From positions 62,001 to 126,000 of the forward strand of contig JADJWX010000015.1 in assembly GCA_016716135.1 (NCBI GenBank): 64,000 nt of DNA, in the 5' to 3' direction. This stretch comes from Lewinellaceae bacterium (GTDB lineage Bacteria > Bacteroidota > Bacteroidia > Chitinophagales > Saprospiraceae). The notes under the pieces are model-generated. The model had not been told where the DNA came from. It did not search any database and worked only from the letters and a program-made list of their open reading frames with translations. Numbering within the stretch: position 1 is the stretch's first letter; the number at the start of each line of letters is the position of its first letter. Shown one piece after another: positions 33,966 to 42,831 of the stretch. Made by a program: the position numbers and the translations under genes.

Positions 33966-34032
33966 AGTGTTGGTTTTTGCGTTGATGATGGGGGTTGTGT
34001 CAAAAGGGGGGTCTCGCGAAAAACGCGACAAA

Positions 34033-34092
34033 TTTTTCACCGCCAAGGTGCTAAGACGCGGAGGATTATACTTGGCGTCTTGGCGGTGAAAA
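34033..34092. repeat. Inverted repeat CACCGCCAAG...CTTGGCGGTG type
   Basis: Arms 34033-34053 and 34071-34092 pair (TTTTTCACCGCCAAG with CTTGGCGGTGAAAAAG) with a few mismatches. It lies between the permease and glutamine synthetase genes, 9 bases after the permease stop. This wording resembles intergenic repeats I recall from other bacteria. Confidence 0.8.
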
Positions 34093-34100
34093 AGAACAAT

Positions 34101-35465
34101 CTACGGCGGGAAATTTTCTGCAGTGACTTTTGACACAACCGCGGGGTCTTTCCCATAAAAAATCCGAAACCAAAGATATGCCACCCCCAGCAAGCAAAAA
34201 TAAATACCCGCCAGCGGCAGGTTGTCAATGGTGATGGCAATAAATGCGACGATGGCAATGATCAGCGCCACCACCGGCGTCGCCGGGTAAAACGGCACCC
34301 GGAAGGGGCGCTCGAGCTCGGGTTCCTGCCGCCGCAGGCGGATCAGGGCCACCATCGAAACGATGTACAAGGTCAGGGCGCCAAAGCAGGCGATGGTGAT
34401 GATCTCCCCGGTTTTTCCGGTCAGCAGAGCTACAATGCCAACACCCATGTTGAGCAGCAAGGCATTGGCCGGTGTTTTAAAACGCACATGCACCCGGCCC
34501 AATGCCCGCGGGGCAAAACCTACGCGGCCAAACTCCATAGTCGAGCGACCTGCTGCCAGGATGATCCCGTGAAACGAGGCCACCAGGCCGAACAGCCCGA
34601 TAAACGTGACCAGCTTGTACAGCAGGTGCGACTGCCCGATCGTATGCGCCAGCGCGAGGGGCAGGGGGGAGTCCGAAGCGCCGGCGCCGGCCTCCGGGTA
34701 CACCACCGTTTCCCAGCCGCCCACACCCACCGAAGCGGCAAACGTGAGCAGGCACAGGGCTACCAGGGTCAGAATGGCCGAACCGAAACCGATCAGTACA
34801 TTGCGCTGGGGGTTGATCGTTTCTTCGGCCACATTCGCCACGCCTTCGATGGCCAGGAAAAACCAAATGGCAAACGGCAACGCGGCAAAAGCGCCCGCCC
34901 AGCCGTTGGGCAGGGCATTGTGCTCCAGGTTTTGCCATTCGAAGGCCGGCAGGGTTGTTCCGGCAAACAACAGCAGGCCGATGACCGCTACCACCGTGAT
35001 CACCAACTCGAACGATGCGGCCGCCTGCACGCCGTAAATGTTCAACGCCGTGAACACCAGGTAGGCAAAAATGGCAATGCCCAGCACCGGCACACCCGGC
35101 AAGAAAATATTCAGGTAGGCTCCGATGGCAAAGGCAATGGCGGGCGGCGCAAAAATAAATTCGATGTTCTGTGCCATGCCCCCGAGAAATCCCCAGTCTT
35201 TGCCCAGGGCCCGCACGGCATAGTCGAATGCGCCGCCGGCTTTGGGGATGGCGCAGGCCAACTCGGTATAACTGAAGGTGAAACAGAGGTAAAGAATAAT
35301 GATAAAAAATGTGGCCACCGCCAGCCCGAGCGTGCCGCCTTTTTCAAGGCCAAGGCTCCAGCCGAAGTACATGCCTGATATGACGTAGCCCACGCCGAGC
35401 CCCCAAAGCATGAGTGGGCCGAGCGTCCGGTTGAGTTGGGGAGTGTTTCCCGTTGTGTTGGCCAT
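34101..35465 (-). CDS. APC-superfamily amino acid/amine permease
   Basis: A 454-residue transporter with about 12 membrane segments. The start (MANTTGNTPQLNRTLGPLML, then WGLGVGYVISGMYFGWSLGL) and AIPKAGGAFDYAVRALG in helices 2-3 match the ethanolamine-permease branch of the APC superfamily. The unwound helix 1 region (GVGYVISGMYFGW) forms the substrate site. It is the first gene of a minus-strand row with a glutamine synthetase-like ligase and an SDR, consistent with uptake of an amine or amino alcohol that is then glutamylated. No PTS, Nat or binding-protein partner is present. Confidence 0.9.
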   Translation of the reverse strand: MANTTGNTPQLNRTLGPLMLWGLGVGYVISGMYFGWSLGLEKGGTLGLAVATFFIIILYLCFTFSYTELACAIPKAGGAFDYAVRALGKDWGFLGGMAQNIEFIFAPPAIAFAIGAYLNIFLPGVPVLGIAIFAYLVFTALNIYGVQAAASFELVITVVAVIGLLLFAGTTLPAFEWQNLEHNALPNGWAGAFAALPFAIWFFLAIEGVANVAEETINPQRNVLIGFGSAILTLVALCLLTFAASVGVGGWETVVYPEAGAGASDSPLPLALAHTIGQSHLLYKLVTFIGLFGLVASFHGIILAAGRSTMEFGRVGFAPRALGRVHVRFKTPANALLLNMGVGIVALLTGKTGEIITIACFGALTLYIVSMVALIRLRRQEPELERPFRVPFYPATPVVALIIAIVAFIAITIDNLPLAGIYFCLLGVAYLWFRIFYGKDPAVVSKVTAENFPP

Positions 35466-35570
35466 GGTGTGTTTGGTTGATGTTGGCTAAAGTAGGCCGT
35501 AATCCGGGATGTTTGGGCAAACGCCGGGCGGTTTTTTACCTTGCGATACATTTAAAAAATACAGAAAAAA

Positions 35571-36092
35571 ATGCCCGACCTGAAGTTTACACCATTTCCA
35601 ATGCTGTTGACCGAGCGGCTTGTACTGCGGCAGGCAGTAGCGGCCGATGCCCCGGATTTGTTTGCCATCCGGTCGGATGAAGAGGTAAACCGGTACCTCG
35701 ACCGAACCCCGGCAACATCTGTTGCGGAGGTGCAGGATTTTATTGAAAAAATAAACCGCAGTATTGCCGAAAACAAATCGATGTACTGGGTGGCAGATTG
35801 GAACGGGAGGCTCGCCGGCACAATTTGCCTCTGGAATTTTTCCAGTCAGCCCTTCAAAGCGGAAGTGGGTTTTGAACTGCATCCCAATTACCAGGGTAAA
35901 GGTCTAATGCAGGAGGCGCTGTCAGCAGTGTTGAATTTCGGGTTTGAAGGTTTCAGTCTGGAAACCATTGAAGGCTATGTCCATATCCAAAATGCGCCGT
36001 CGATCAGACTTTTGGAGAAAAACGGGTTTCAAAAAATTGAAACACGGGAGGCTGAAGCGGCTGTGATTTATGCGCGCAACCGGATTATTTAG
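35571..36092 (+). CDS. GNAT-family N-acetyltransferase (RimJ/RimL type)
   Basis: A 173-residue acetyltransferase beginning MPDLKFTPFPMLLTERLVLR, with TERLVLRQAVAAD typical of the RimJ/RimL/SpeG-like branch. The acetyl-CoA pyrophosphate loop is ELHPNYQGKGLMQEAL, and NAPSIRLLEKNGFQKI is the conserved C-terminal motif. The acceptor may be a ribosomal protein N-terminus or a small amine. It diverges from the permease gene with a gap of about 105 bases. Confidence 0.92.
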   Translation: MPDLKFTPFPMLLTERLVLRQAVAADAPDLFAIRSDEEVNRYLDRTPATSVAEVQDFIEKINRSIAENKSMYWVADWNGRLAGTICLWNFSSQPFKAEVGFELHPNYQGKGLMQEALSAVLNFGFEGFSLETIEGYVHIQNAPSIRLLEKNGFQKIETREAEAAVIYARNRII

Positions 36093-36390
36093 CAATAATT
36101 TAATATCGGGTCATTGGCTGAAAATGGGAAATTGCCGCCGTAGGATGAACAGTACCGTGCTGTTGCAGGGGCCGGGACATACCCGATGGCGATTTGGCGG
36201 CCTCATCGGAAAAGCGCATAAACGTGCATCTGATTCCGGCAGGGCAGCCCGCCAATTTTTTTGTAAATTTTCAATGTCTTCTTAAAAATAATGGCTCGTG
36301 AAGAATTTTTAATCATTGAAATTGACCGAAAAAGAAGTTGTTGGCGAGGACGCCAACAGCAAAAGTTCACGAACTTTTGAAATAATCAAC
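36093..36390. other. Non-coding region before the pyruvate kinase-like gene
   Basis: About 300 bases. A 71-codon frame here has no family features. A TTG at 36316 is in frame with the kinase-like gene but less likely than the ATG at 36391. No clear hairpin or promoter box was found. Confidence 0.4.
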
Positions 36391-38265
36391 ATGGCAAAAA
36401 TCCATACCCAATACGAACGGGTGAACGACCAGTTGACCCAAATTATCCAAAAAGCGGCAGCCATGGAGCGGCAGTACCAGTACGAGCTCTCCCGTGTGCA
36501 TCCCGTTTACCAAAAAAGTGCGGCCAATTTGTTGCACTATCTCGCCCTGCGTTCGTTCGATATCGATGCCTTGCAACTGCAATTGCGCGACCTCGGGCTG
36601 CCGGGTTTCGTTACCTGCGAAGGCTACGTGATGCGGCACCTGGTCAACCTGAAAAATATTTTGAATCAGTTGCTCGGCAATGGCGATCTGTTGCCGCGCA
36701 AGGGATTTATTTCCAGGAAAAAAAGCGAGAAGCTGCTGCGCAAAAACACCCAGCTCCTGTTCGGCTACAAATCCAAAAAACGCAATACCCGCATCATGGT
36801 CACCCTGCCGGACACGGCTGCCGGTGATCCTGAATTTGTCAAGCGCCTGCTTTCCCTGGGCATGAACTGTGCTCGGATCAACTGCGCGCACGACGATGCC
36901 GAAACCTGGGGGAAAATGATCCACAACGTAAAGTTGGCCAATGCCCAGCTGCAAAAACGCTGCAAGATCACCATGGATCTCGGTGGCCCCAAGTTGCGTA
37001 CCGGCAGCATGCAGCCCGGCCCGAAAGTGGTGCACATCCGCCCCACACGCGATGATCTGGGGCGCATCATCAAGCCCGCTCAAATCTGGATCGCGCCGCC
37101 CGATATAGCGCCGCCTGCCCATGCCGAAGGCGCCGTGCATATTCCGGTAGACGCACTTTTTTTTCAAAAAATCAAACGCGGCAATACCATTTATTTTACC
37201 GATTCGAGGAATAAACGTTGTTCCATCGTCATCGACCGGCAGGAGGGCAACGGCATGTGGGGAATGTGCATCGATTCGGCCTATCTTGAAACCGGCGCCG
37301 CGCTCCTGTTGCACAAGGAAAAACAAACGGGTGAATCAGTTAACCGCGTGGGTGAGTTGTTGCCCAAAGAGCAATTTATTACCCTTTTTCAGGGCGATAC
37401 CCTCATCCTGCACAAAGACCCGCGCCCCGGCGAACCGGCGGTGCCCGATGCGGCGGGCAGGGTGGCAAGCCCCGCGCATATTTCCTGTACCCTCCCGGAA
37501 ATTTTCGATGATGTGCAGCCTGGCGAGCCTATCTATTTCGACGACGGTAAAATCGAAGGGGTGATCGCCTCGGTCAGTGCAAACGAACTGACAGTCAAGA
37601 TTCTCCATGCCCGCGATAACGGCAGCAAGCTCAAGGCCGACAAAGGCATAAATCTGCCCGAAAGTGCCCTCCGCATCAGCGGCCTGACGGCCAAAGACCG
37701 GGAAGACCTGGCCTTCGTGGCGCACCGGGCCGATGCAATCAACTATTCCTTCGTGAATACCGTACAGGATGTCGAGGATTTGCAGGCTGTTTTGGACCAA
37801 CAACAGGCCAAGCCCGGGATCATTTTAAAAATTGAAACCCAGCGCGGCTTTGCCAACCTCCCGGCCATCCTGCTGGCTGCCATGCGCAACTACCCGGTGG
37901 GCGTGATGATCGCCCGCGGCGATCTGGCTATCGAGACCGGTTGGAAAAACTTTGCCAGCATCCAGCAGGAAATCGTGCGCATTTGCGCGGCTGCGCACAT
38001 TCCCAATGTATGGGCCACCCAGGTGCTTGAAAATCTGGCGAAAAAAGGCACCCCCTCGCGTGCCGAAATCACCGACGCAGCCCTGGCTGCCCAGGCCGAA
38101 TGCGTGATGCTCAATAAAGGCTACTACATCCACAAGGCCGTAAAAATGCTCGACAAAATACTGCGCCGCATGCAGCGCTTCCAACGCAAAACGGTGGCCA
38201 TGCTGCCCCCACTCGAAGAAGCCGACCAGTTGGTGCTGTCGCACAAGGCATTCGATGTTGTTTGA
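36391..38265 (+). CDS. Pyruvate kinase-like protein with atypical architecture
   Basis: A 624-residue protein from the ATG at 36391 (MAKIHTQYERVNDQLTQIIQ). The first 130-140 residues are a helical extension absent from standard pyruvate kinase. The catalytic TIM barrel then starts (TRIMVTLPDTAA), keeps KIETQRG, MIARGDLAIE and ATQVLENL...PSRAEITDAA, and ends without the usual C-terminal allosteric domain. The B domain looks duplicated (GNTIYFTDSRNKR and GEPIYFDDGKIEG). The RxNFSH motif reads RINCAH and the DTKGPEIRTG region reads DLGGPKLRTG, so potassium-site residues are altered. It may still phosphorylate ADP from phosphoenolpyruvate or may use another substrate. Confidence 0.8.
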   Translation: MAKIHTQYERVNDQLTQIIQKAAAMERQYQYELSRVHPVYQKSAANLLHYLALRSFDIDALQLQLRDLGLPGFVTCEGYVMRHLVNLKNILNQLLGNGDLLPRKGFISRKKSEKLLRKNTQLLFGYKSKKRNTRIMVTLPDTAAGDPEFVKRLLSLGMNCARINCAHDDAETWGKMIHNVKLANAQLQKRCKITMDLGGPKLRTGSMQPGPKVVHIRPTRDDLGRIIKPAQIWIAPPDIAPPAHAEGAVHIPVDALFFQKIKRGNTIYFTDSRNKRCSIVIDRQEGNGMWGMCIDSAYLETGAALLLHKEKQTGESVNRVGELLPKEQFITLFQGDTLILHKDPRPGEPAVPDAAGRVASPAHISCTLPEIFDDVQPGEPIYFDDGKIEGVIASVSANELTVKILHARDNGSKLKADKGINLPESALRISGLTAKDREDLAFVAHRADAINYSFVNTVQDVEDLQAVLDQQQAKPGIILKIETQRGFANLPAILLAAMRNYPVGVMIARGDLAIETGWKNFASIQQEIVRICAAAHIPNVWATQVLENLAKKGTPSRAEITDAALAAQAECVMLNKGYYIHKAVKMLDKILRRMQRFQRKTVAMLPPLEEADQLVLSHKAFDVV

Positions 38266-38273
38266 TTTCTTTT

Positions 38274-38873
38274 CTAAAAAATGGTCAATTGCTCTCCGTC
38301 CGGCAATTGCTGGAAGGTGCGGCGGTGGTGCGGCGTCAGCCCGTGCTGCCGGATGGCTTCGCGGTGGGCCTGTGTGGGATAGCCCTTGTTGGAAAGCCAG
38401 TCGTATTGCGGAAATTCCTGCGCCAGGCGGTGCATCCGTTCGTCCCGATGGGTTTTGGCAAGGACCGAGGCGGCGGCAATTGCGGCGTATTTGCCGTCGC
38501 CTTTCACGACGCACAGATGCGGCGTGGCGGCGTATTTTTGAAAACGGTTGCCGTCAACCAGGATAAATTCGGGCTGTTGCGTCAGTGCCTCCAACGCGCG
38601 GTGCATGGCCAAAAACGATGCGCGCAGGATATTGATCCGGTCGATCTCTTCCGGGGTAGCGCTGCCAACAGCCCAGGCCAGGGCTTCCTGCTCGATCACC
38701 AGGCGCAAGGCATCGCGCTGTTTTTCGGTCATCTGCTTGGAGTCGTTCAGCACAGGGTGTTGAAAATCAGGGCGCAAAATCACGGCAGCGGCAAACACCG
38801 GTCCGGCCAGACATCCGCGTCCGGCTTCATCGCATCCGGCTTCGAGCCGGTCGGGTTGGTGGTAGGCTAGCAT
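38274..38873 (-). CDS. rnhB: Ribonuclease HII
   Basis: A 199-residue RNase HII that nicks RNA in RNA-DNA hybrids and removes misincorporated ribonucleotides. The ATG at 38873 (MLAYHQPDRLEAGCDEAG) fits the usual start. Catalytic acids are visible in GCDEAGRGCLAGPV (Asp-Glu), ILVDGN (Asp) and SVLAKTHRDERM (Asp). DSKQMTEKQR is the conserved basic loop. It converges with the pyruvate kinase-like gene (8-base gap) and diverges from hpt. Confidence 0.96.
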   Translation of the reverse strand: MLAYHQPDRLEAGCDEAGRGCLAGPVFAAAVILRPDFQHPVLNDSKQMTEKQRDALRLVIEQEALAWAVGSATPEEIDRINILRASFLAMHRALEALTQQPEFILVDGNRFQKYAATPHLCVVKGDGKYAAIAAASVLAKTHRDERMHRLAQEFPQYDWLSNKGYPTQAHREAIRQHGLTPHHRRTFQQLPDGEQLTIF

Positions 38874-38911
38874 GTGTTTTATTCTTTTTACCAGGCAACG
38901 GATTTCACCCC

Positions 38912-38919
38912 CAAAAGTA
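38912..38919 (-). promoter_or_regulatory. -7 box for rnhB
   Basis: On the minus strand this reads TACTTTTG (TAnnTTTG), 39 bases before the rnhB start, with TTTG about 17 bases upstream. It is part of a compact divergent promoter region shared with hpt. Confidence 0.5.
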
Positions 38920-38927
38920 CACAAGTC

Positions 38928-38959
38928 TTCGGGCAGCAAAGGCAATTCAACTACCTTTG
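38928..38959 (+). promoter_or_regulatory. Promoter of hpt
   Basis: TTCG at 38928-38931 and TACCTTTG at 38952-38959, 20 bases apart, fit the Bacteroidota promoter pattern; hpt starts 39 bases later. Confidence 0.5.
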
Positions 38960-38998
38960 CCCCCGTCAACAAAACAACGCATCAACAAAACAACAACA

Positions 38999-39559
38999 AT
39001 GGAAACCTATACCAGCCCGAGCGACCATGTACAGTTGCATGATTTGTTATTTGTCGCCCTTTTTTCGGAAAAAGACGTGCGGGAACGGGTGCAGGAACTG
39101 GGCCAGGCAATCACACAACAATACCAGGATAAGCAGCCCTTGTTCATCAGCATTTTAAGCGGTGCTTTTGTGTTTGCTGCCGACCTGATGCGCGCCTTCG
39201 ACGGTGCCTGCGAGGTGGGCTTTGTCAAGTTGGCGTCGTATTCCGGCACGACCTCCACCGGCGAAGTCAAAACCGTGATGGGCCTGGAAAAAGAACTGCG
39301 TGGCCGCCACATTATCGTGGTGGAAGACATCGTCGACAGTGGCCGCACACTGCATTATTTTCATGAATATCTGCAGGCGCAGGAGCCGGCATCTATTTGC
39401 ACCGTGGCTTTTTTGCGCAAACCGGAAGCCGTTGTTTTTCCGGTAAAAGTGGACCATGTCGGGTTCGATATTGAGGATCGTTTTGTGGTTGGGTACGGGC
39501 TGGATTACGATGGCCTGGGGCGCAACCTGCCGGGTGTCTATCAACTCGCCGAACGGTAA
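38999..39559 (+). CDS. hpt: Hypoxanthine phosphoribosyltransferase
   Basis: A 186-residue type I phosphoribosyltransferase that salvages hypoxanthine (and guanine) with PRPP. The PRPP loop is VVEDIVDSGRTL, the N-terminal active-site segment SILSGAFVFAADLMRAF and the purine-contact region VKVDHVGFDIEDRFVVGYGLDY split as usual for Hpt. The ATG at 38999 (METYTSPSDHVQLH) is chosen over an upstream start. An ATPase gene follows after 45 bases and may be co-transcribed. Confidence 0.95.
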   Translation: METYTSPSDHVQLHDLLFVALFSEKDVRERVQELGQAITQQYQDKQPLFISILSGAFVFAADLMRAFDGACEVGFVKLASYSGTTSTGEVKTVMGLEKELRGRHIIVVEDIVDSGRTLHYFHEYLQAQEPASICTVAFLRKPEAVVFPVKVDHVGFDIEDRFVVGYGLDYDGLGRNLPGVYQLAER

Positions 39560-39604
39560 TTTTTTACTATTTTTCGGTTTTGAAAACGATTCTAACAGCA
39601 TTGT

Positions 39605-41335
39605 ATGACCGGACTGAACCCCTCCCCGGATCAACTCCGCCGCCTGAAAGCAGCATTTCAGGAACTCAAGGCCGAACAAGATCAGTTTCTCCGCCAGGTT
39701 GAAAACCGAACATTCGTACATACCCGGGTGTACCGCCAGGTACGCGACGAGCGCAAATGCCTGTTGATCGGCCGTAAGGGAGCCGGGAAAACAGCCTTGC
39801 TGGTTGGCTACCGGACTGAAAACCGGTCCGACTATCTCGCCGAAGCCGACATCGACATCATTGCCGACGAATTTCCGTTGGAACCCCTGTTTCACTTTTT
39901 TTACCGGGAGGTTTACGACAAGCTGAACAAACGCGCCGGGAACAGTCGCAACACCGACCTGGCGCATTTCCTCGACCCAACCAAGGTGGCTACCTATGCC
40001 TGGAAACAAAGTCTGACGGCATCGGCAGTGTGCATGGCAGCGCAGCAAATTCTCGATTCCGACATGGCCAACCAACTTTCGGATCAGGAAAAACGCACGC
40101 TGGAAGAGGCCCTGGAACACGTGCTCAAATTGTTGGGCAACGGCAAAGGCCGCGTGGAAGGCGGCACGATCCTGGGGCCATTCCTGGTGTATTTTTTTAC
40201 GGCATTCACCGAATTGATCGAAGTGGCGATCGAACAATCCATGGGCAGCTTTGCAGCGCTGGTGGCCAAAATTACCGGCCAGCTTAGTTTGATGGCTAAA
40301 AACAATACCGACGAGGTGCTGCGGCGGCCGGTCCAGCAAATTCGCCAGATTCTGGACCGGCACGGTAAAAAAGTTTTACTTACGCTCGACCGCTTCGACG
40401 ACTTTTACGACGAGTTTCAGTATCGCCAAAGCAACGACATGGCCATCGAAAAGCGGGCCTTCCTGGCGGCTTTGCTGAAGGGCCTGGTGATTGCCGCCCG
40501 CGACTTGCAGCGCGACGCCGCACAGTATTCCTGGATGCACATGCTTTTTACCATCCCAATGGATAAGTTTTTGGAATTGCAGCTGCGCGAACGCGCCGAC
40601 CTGGAAAGCAACCATGTAGTGCGCCTGGAGTGGACGCCCAAAGAACTCTACGAACTGGTAAACCGCCGCATTGCTGCCGCCCTCGACCTGCCGGAAAAGG
40701 AGGTTTCCAATGCCTGGAATTTGCTTTTCCCGTTCGATGTAACCAACGGACGCCTCCGCGAAGTCAAGGAAGATTCCTTTTTATACATTGTCCGGCATTC
40801 CCTTTGGAACCCCCGCGAAATTCACATGTACCTTAAAGCCCTGTTTGCCGAAATGGAAAAACGGCCGGCCGATGAGGAAATGTTCCGCAAGGTGGTTCGC
40901 ACCGAAACGGAAAACATAATCCGGCGGGAATTTATCGGGCAATTTATCAGTGAGTTTCAGGGATTGCAAAAAGTGCTCAACAAACTCGGCAATGTGCAGC
41001 TGCGCACTGTGTTCTCTTACGAATCGTTGTGCGACAAACTTGGGGGTTTGGAATTGTTCGACGACTGCCGCAGCCCCGACCAGATCGCCGTACGCCTGTT
41101 CCACATGGGCGTATTGGGTGTGCGGATAAAAGGGAACCGCAGCGACGGCAACCTGGCGGTCATCACGCAGCAGAAATACGAAGTGGGCTACCGGTTTTGT
41201 TTCAATACAGAAGAAAACGACCCCTTCTCGCCCGGTTGCGAGGTGTGTATTCACCCCATGTTTTTTGAATACCTCAACATTAAACACGAGGAGCCGTACG
41301 TGGTGAATCAATTGGTTTGGGAAATGTTTGCCTGA
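39605..41335 (+). CDS. P-loop ATPase, possibly Sll1717 family
   Basis: A 576-residue predicted cytoplasmic ATPase. Walker A is GRKGAGKTALL (about residue 56) and Walker B LLTLDRFDDFYDEF (about 260). The N-terminal FVHTRVYRQVRDERKCLLIGRKG and a helical middle and C-terminal part recall proteins annotated as Sll1717-family P-loop ATPases, related to STAND/KAP-like NTPases; this name is from memory. The C-terminal third has winged-helix-like stretches. Function unknown; such stand-alone NTPases are candidates for signalling or defence. No nuclease, reverse transcriptase or effector is fused, and no obvious partner is adjacent. Confidence 0.75.
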   Translation: MTGLNPSPDQLRRLKAAFQELKAEQDQFLRQVENRTFVHTRVYRQVRDERKCLLIGRKGAGKTALLVGYRTENRSDYLAEADIDIIADEFPLEPLFHFFYREVYDKLNKRAGNSRNTDLAHFLDPTKVATYAWKQSLTASAVCMAAQQILDSDMANQLSDQEKRTLEEALEHVLKLLGNGKGRVEGGTILGPFLVYFFTAFTELIEVAIEQSMGSFAALVAKITGQLSLMAKNNTDEVLRRPVQQIRQILDRHGKKVLLTLDRFDDFYDEFQYRQSNDMAIEKRAFLAALLKGLVIAARDLQRDAAQYSWMHMLFTIPMDKFLELQLRERADLESNHVVRLEWTPKELYELVNRRIAAALDLPEKEVSNAWNLLFPFDVTNGRLREVKEDSFLYIVRHSLWNPREIHMYLKALFAEMEKRPADEEMFRKVVRTETENIIRREFIGQFISEFQGLQKVLNKLGNVQLRTVFSYESLCDKLGGLELFDDCRSPDQIAVRLFHMGVLGVRIKGNRSDGNLAVITQQKYEVGYRFCFNTEENDPFSPGCEVCIHPMFFEYLNIKHEEPYVVNQLVWEMFA

Positions 41336-41340
41336 ACAAT

Positions 41341-41826
41341 TTATGCTTTACCTGCCGGCCGGATGGCCGTCCACAACCATCGCCTGCTTCCACTCGGGTA
41401 CAACAACCACATCGCCATCGCCATGATCAGGGTGCAAGGAAAAGCCGAACCGACGCCCAGCGGGGCAATGGCCAGCAGGAAGATCATCGCTCCAATGGCG
41501 CCGATGCGAAACAGGGAGCCTTTCATCCACATACTCAGTGCAATGAGCGCCTGGCCTGCGGCAATGCTCAGTACGATCGGTTGCGTGTGCGCCGCAAAAA
41601 AGCCGTAAATAAATTGCTCGTACCATCCGAAAAGGGCATACTGTGCATAGCCGATGTAGTCGTCGGGAGTATGCAGCACGGTGGTCGCATTCGTCCAGGC
41701 TGCCCAGGAAAACAACAGGAAAAACAACAAGCGCCCCCAAGCCGGGCGCGTCCAGGCTGCCCAGAGCATGGCAAGGGCTACCAGATTTGAAATGGCGTGT
41801 GCGATCCAGATGAGGTGAGTGGGCAT
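41341..41826 (-). CDS. Hypothetical membrane protein
   Basis: A 161-residue protein starting at 41826 (MPTHLIWIAHAISNLVALAM) with four or five hydrophobic helices (LLFFLLFSWAAWTN, PIVLSIAAGQALIALSMW, IGAIGAMIFLLAIAP, CTLIMAMAMWLLYP). The helix-loop pattern with a conserved-looking TTVLHTPDDYIGYAQ loop is like small Bacteroidota membrane proteins of unknown function. It converges with the ATPase gene; the stops are 5 bases apart. Confidence 0.65.
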   Translation of the reverse strand: MPTHLIWIAHAISNLVALAMLWAAWTRPAWGRLLFFLLFSWAAWTNATTVLHTPDDYIGYAQYALFGWYEQFIYGFFAAHTQPIVLSIAAGQALIALSMWMKGSLFRIGAIGAMIFLLAIAPLGVGSAFPCTLIMAMAMWLLYPSGSRRWLWTAIRPAGKA

Positions 41827-42016
41827 AGTTTGCAAATACTTAGGTCCGATTTGCAAAACTTTCAAAAAATGCGGGGCGGCTCAATGTTTGGGGTCATGGG
41901 ACATATTGAGCTTGCGCAAAAGATAGATGTGGCCCGCCCTATAAGCCGAAAACTTAAAATTCCCGCCGTAGATTATTTTATAAACCACGGTGACATGGAG
42001 CGCACAAAGGGGCCTT

Positions 42017-42049
42017 ACTCGTCCTACGGCTTAAAGCCGTAGGACGAGT
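42017..42049. repeat. Perfect 16-bp hairpin
   Basis: ACTCGTCCTACGGCTT pairs with AAGCCGTAGGACGAGT around a single base. Confidence 0.88.
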
Positions 42050-42071
42050 GCTCGCACAGCCCGTTAAACTT

Positions 42072-42122
42072 ACGAGGCACGGAGTATACGGAGTTTAGTG
42101 CTCCGTATACTCCGTGCCTCGT
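42072..42122. repeat. Perfect 22-bp inverted repeat
   Basis: Arms 42072-42093 and 42101-42122 (ACGAGGCACGGAGTATACGG type) pair without mismatch around a 7-base loop. The sequence is unrelated to the hairpin 23 bases upstream. Confidence 0.88.
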
Positions 42123-42185
42123 GGTAAAAATTTGGACGTGCGGGCTAATGTGTCAGCCTCCAAACAAACCGGGAATCCGCCCTGC

Positions 42186-42725
42186 TCAATTGCGCGGCAA
42201 CCACCAGCCCAGCCAGACGCCGACCAGCCCCCACTGAACTACAGTGTCGATCAGATAACCAATCGAGCTGCTCTCAAACCAGATGCTGCTCAGGTACGAA
42301 GTCGTGATGTAACTGGCGCCACCCAGGGCGAGTGCCGCGAGGACGGCCGTTTTTAAGTCCAATGCTGCAAATTTCATCAGCAGCCAAACCAAAAAGAACG
42401 CTGCCAGAATATCGGCAACCAGCGCCCGGAGCATATTCATACCCATATTCATTTCCATGGATTTGTGATAGCTTATCGTTGCCCAGGGCTTGCCGATATT
42501 GCCGTCCATGATGGCCTGGTGTTCTTCCTGCGGCGTTCCGGGCGGAATGCCTGGCAAGTAGTAGTTGCCTTCTTCCAGGTGCTGCGCCAGATTTTCCATA
42601 ATTTGGTCCTGGTTGGCGGTGTACTGGAATTCCGAGGCATGGACGTTCAGCAAACTCCAGGACAGGAACTGCCAGAGGAACAGGATAAGCCCGCCAACAA
42701 GTGATGCAATCAGTTGTTTTTTCAT
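42186..42725 (-). CDS. Hypothetical membrane protein
   Basis: A 179-residue protein beginning MKKQLIASLVGGLILFLWQF with a first membrane segment, a periplasmic part (VHASEFQYTANQDQIMENLA, EGNYYLPGIPPGTPQEEH) and three further helices. The layout is that of small Bacteroidota membrane proteins of unknown function. It diverges from the nucleotide cyclase gene with a 106-base promoter gap. Confidence 0.65.
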   Translation of the reverse strand: MKKQLIASLVGGLILFLWQFLSWSLLNVHASEFQYTANQDQIMENLAQHLEEGNYYLPGIPPGTPQEEHQAIMDGNIGKPWATISYHKSMEMNMGMNMLRALVADILAAFFLVWLLMKFAALDLKTAVLAALALGGASYITTSYLSSIWFESSSIGYLIDTVVQWGLVGVWLGWWLPRN

Positions 42726-42831
42726 AATTGGTTGTGTTTTGTTTTGTGATAAAATTTGGTTTCGTTCATATAAAGGTACCCAAACTTTTATTTTCGCTTG
42801 CGCACTTAAACCGGTTTTTTACGCTGCCCTC

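Larger units (their letters stand above)
41827..42185. other. Non-coding region with two strong hairpins
   Basis: About 360 bases containing the perfect palindromes described at 42017-42049 and 42072-42122. CCCGCCGTAGATTATT at 41962-41977 recurs at 43989-44004. No protein-coding frame is supported. Confidence 0.6.

Noticed and set aside
39155..40363. A 402-codon minus-strand frame across hpt and the ATPase gene
   Set aside because: It spans two recognisable genes on the other strand and has no family features.
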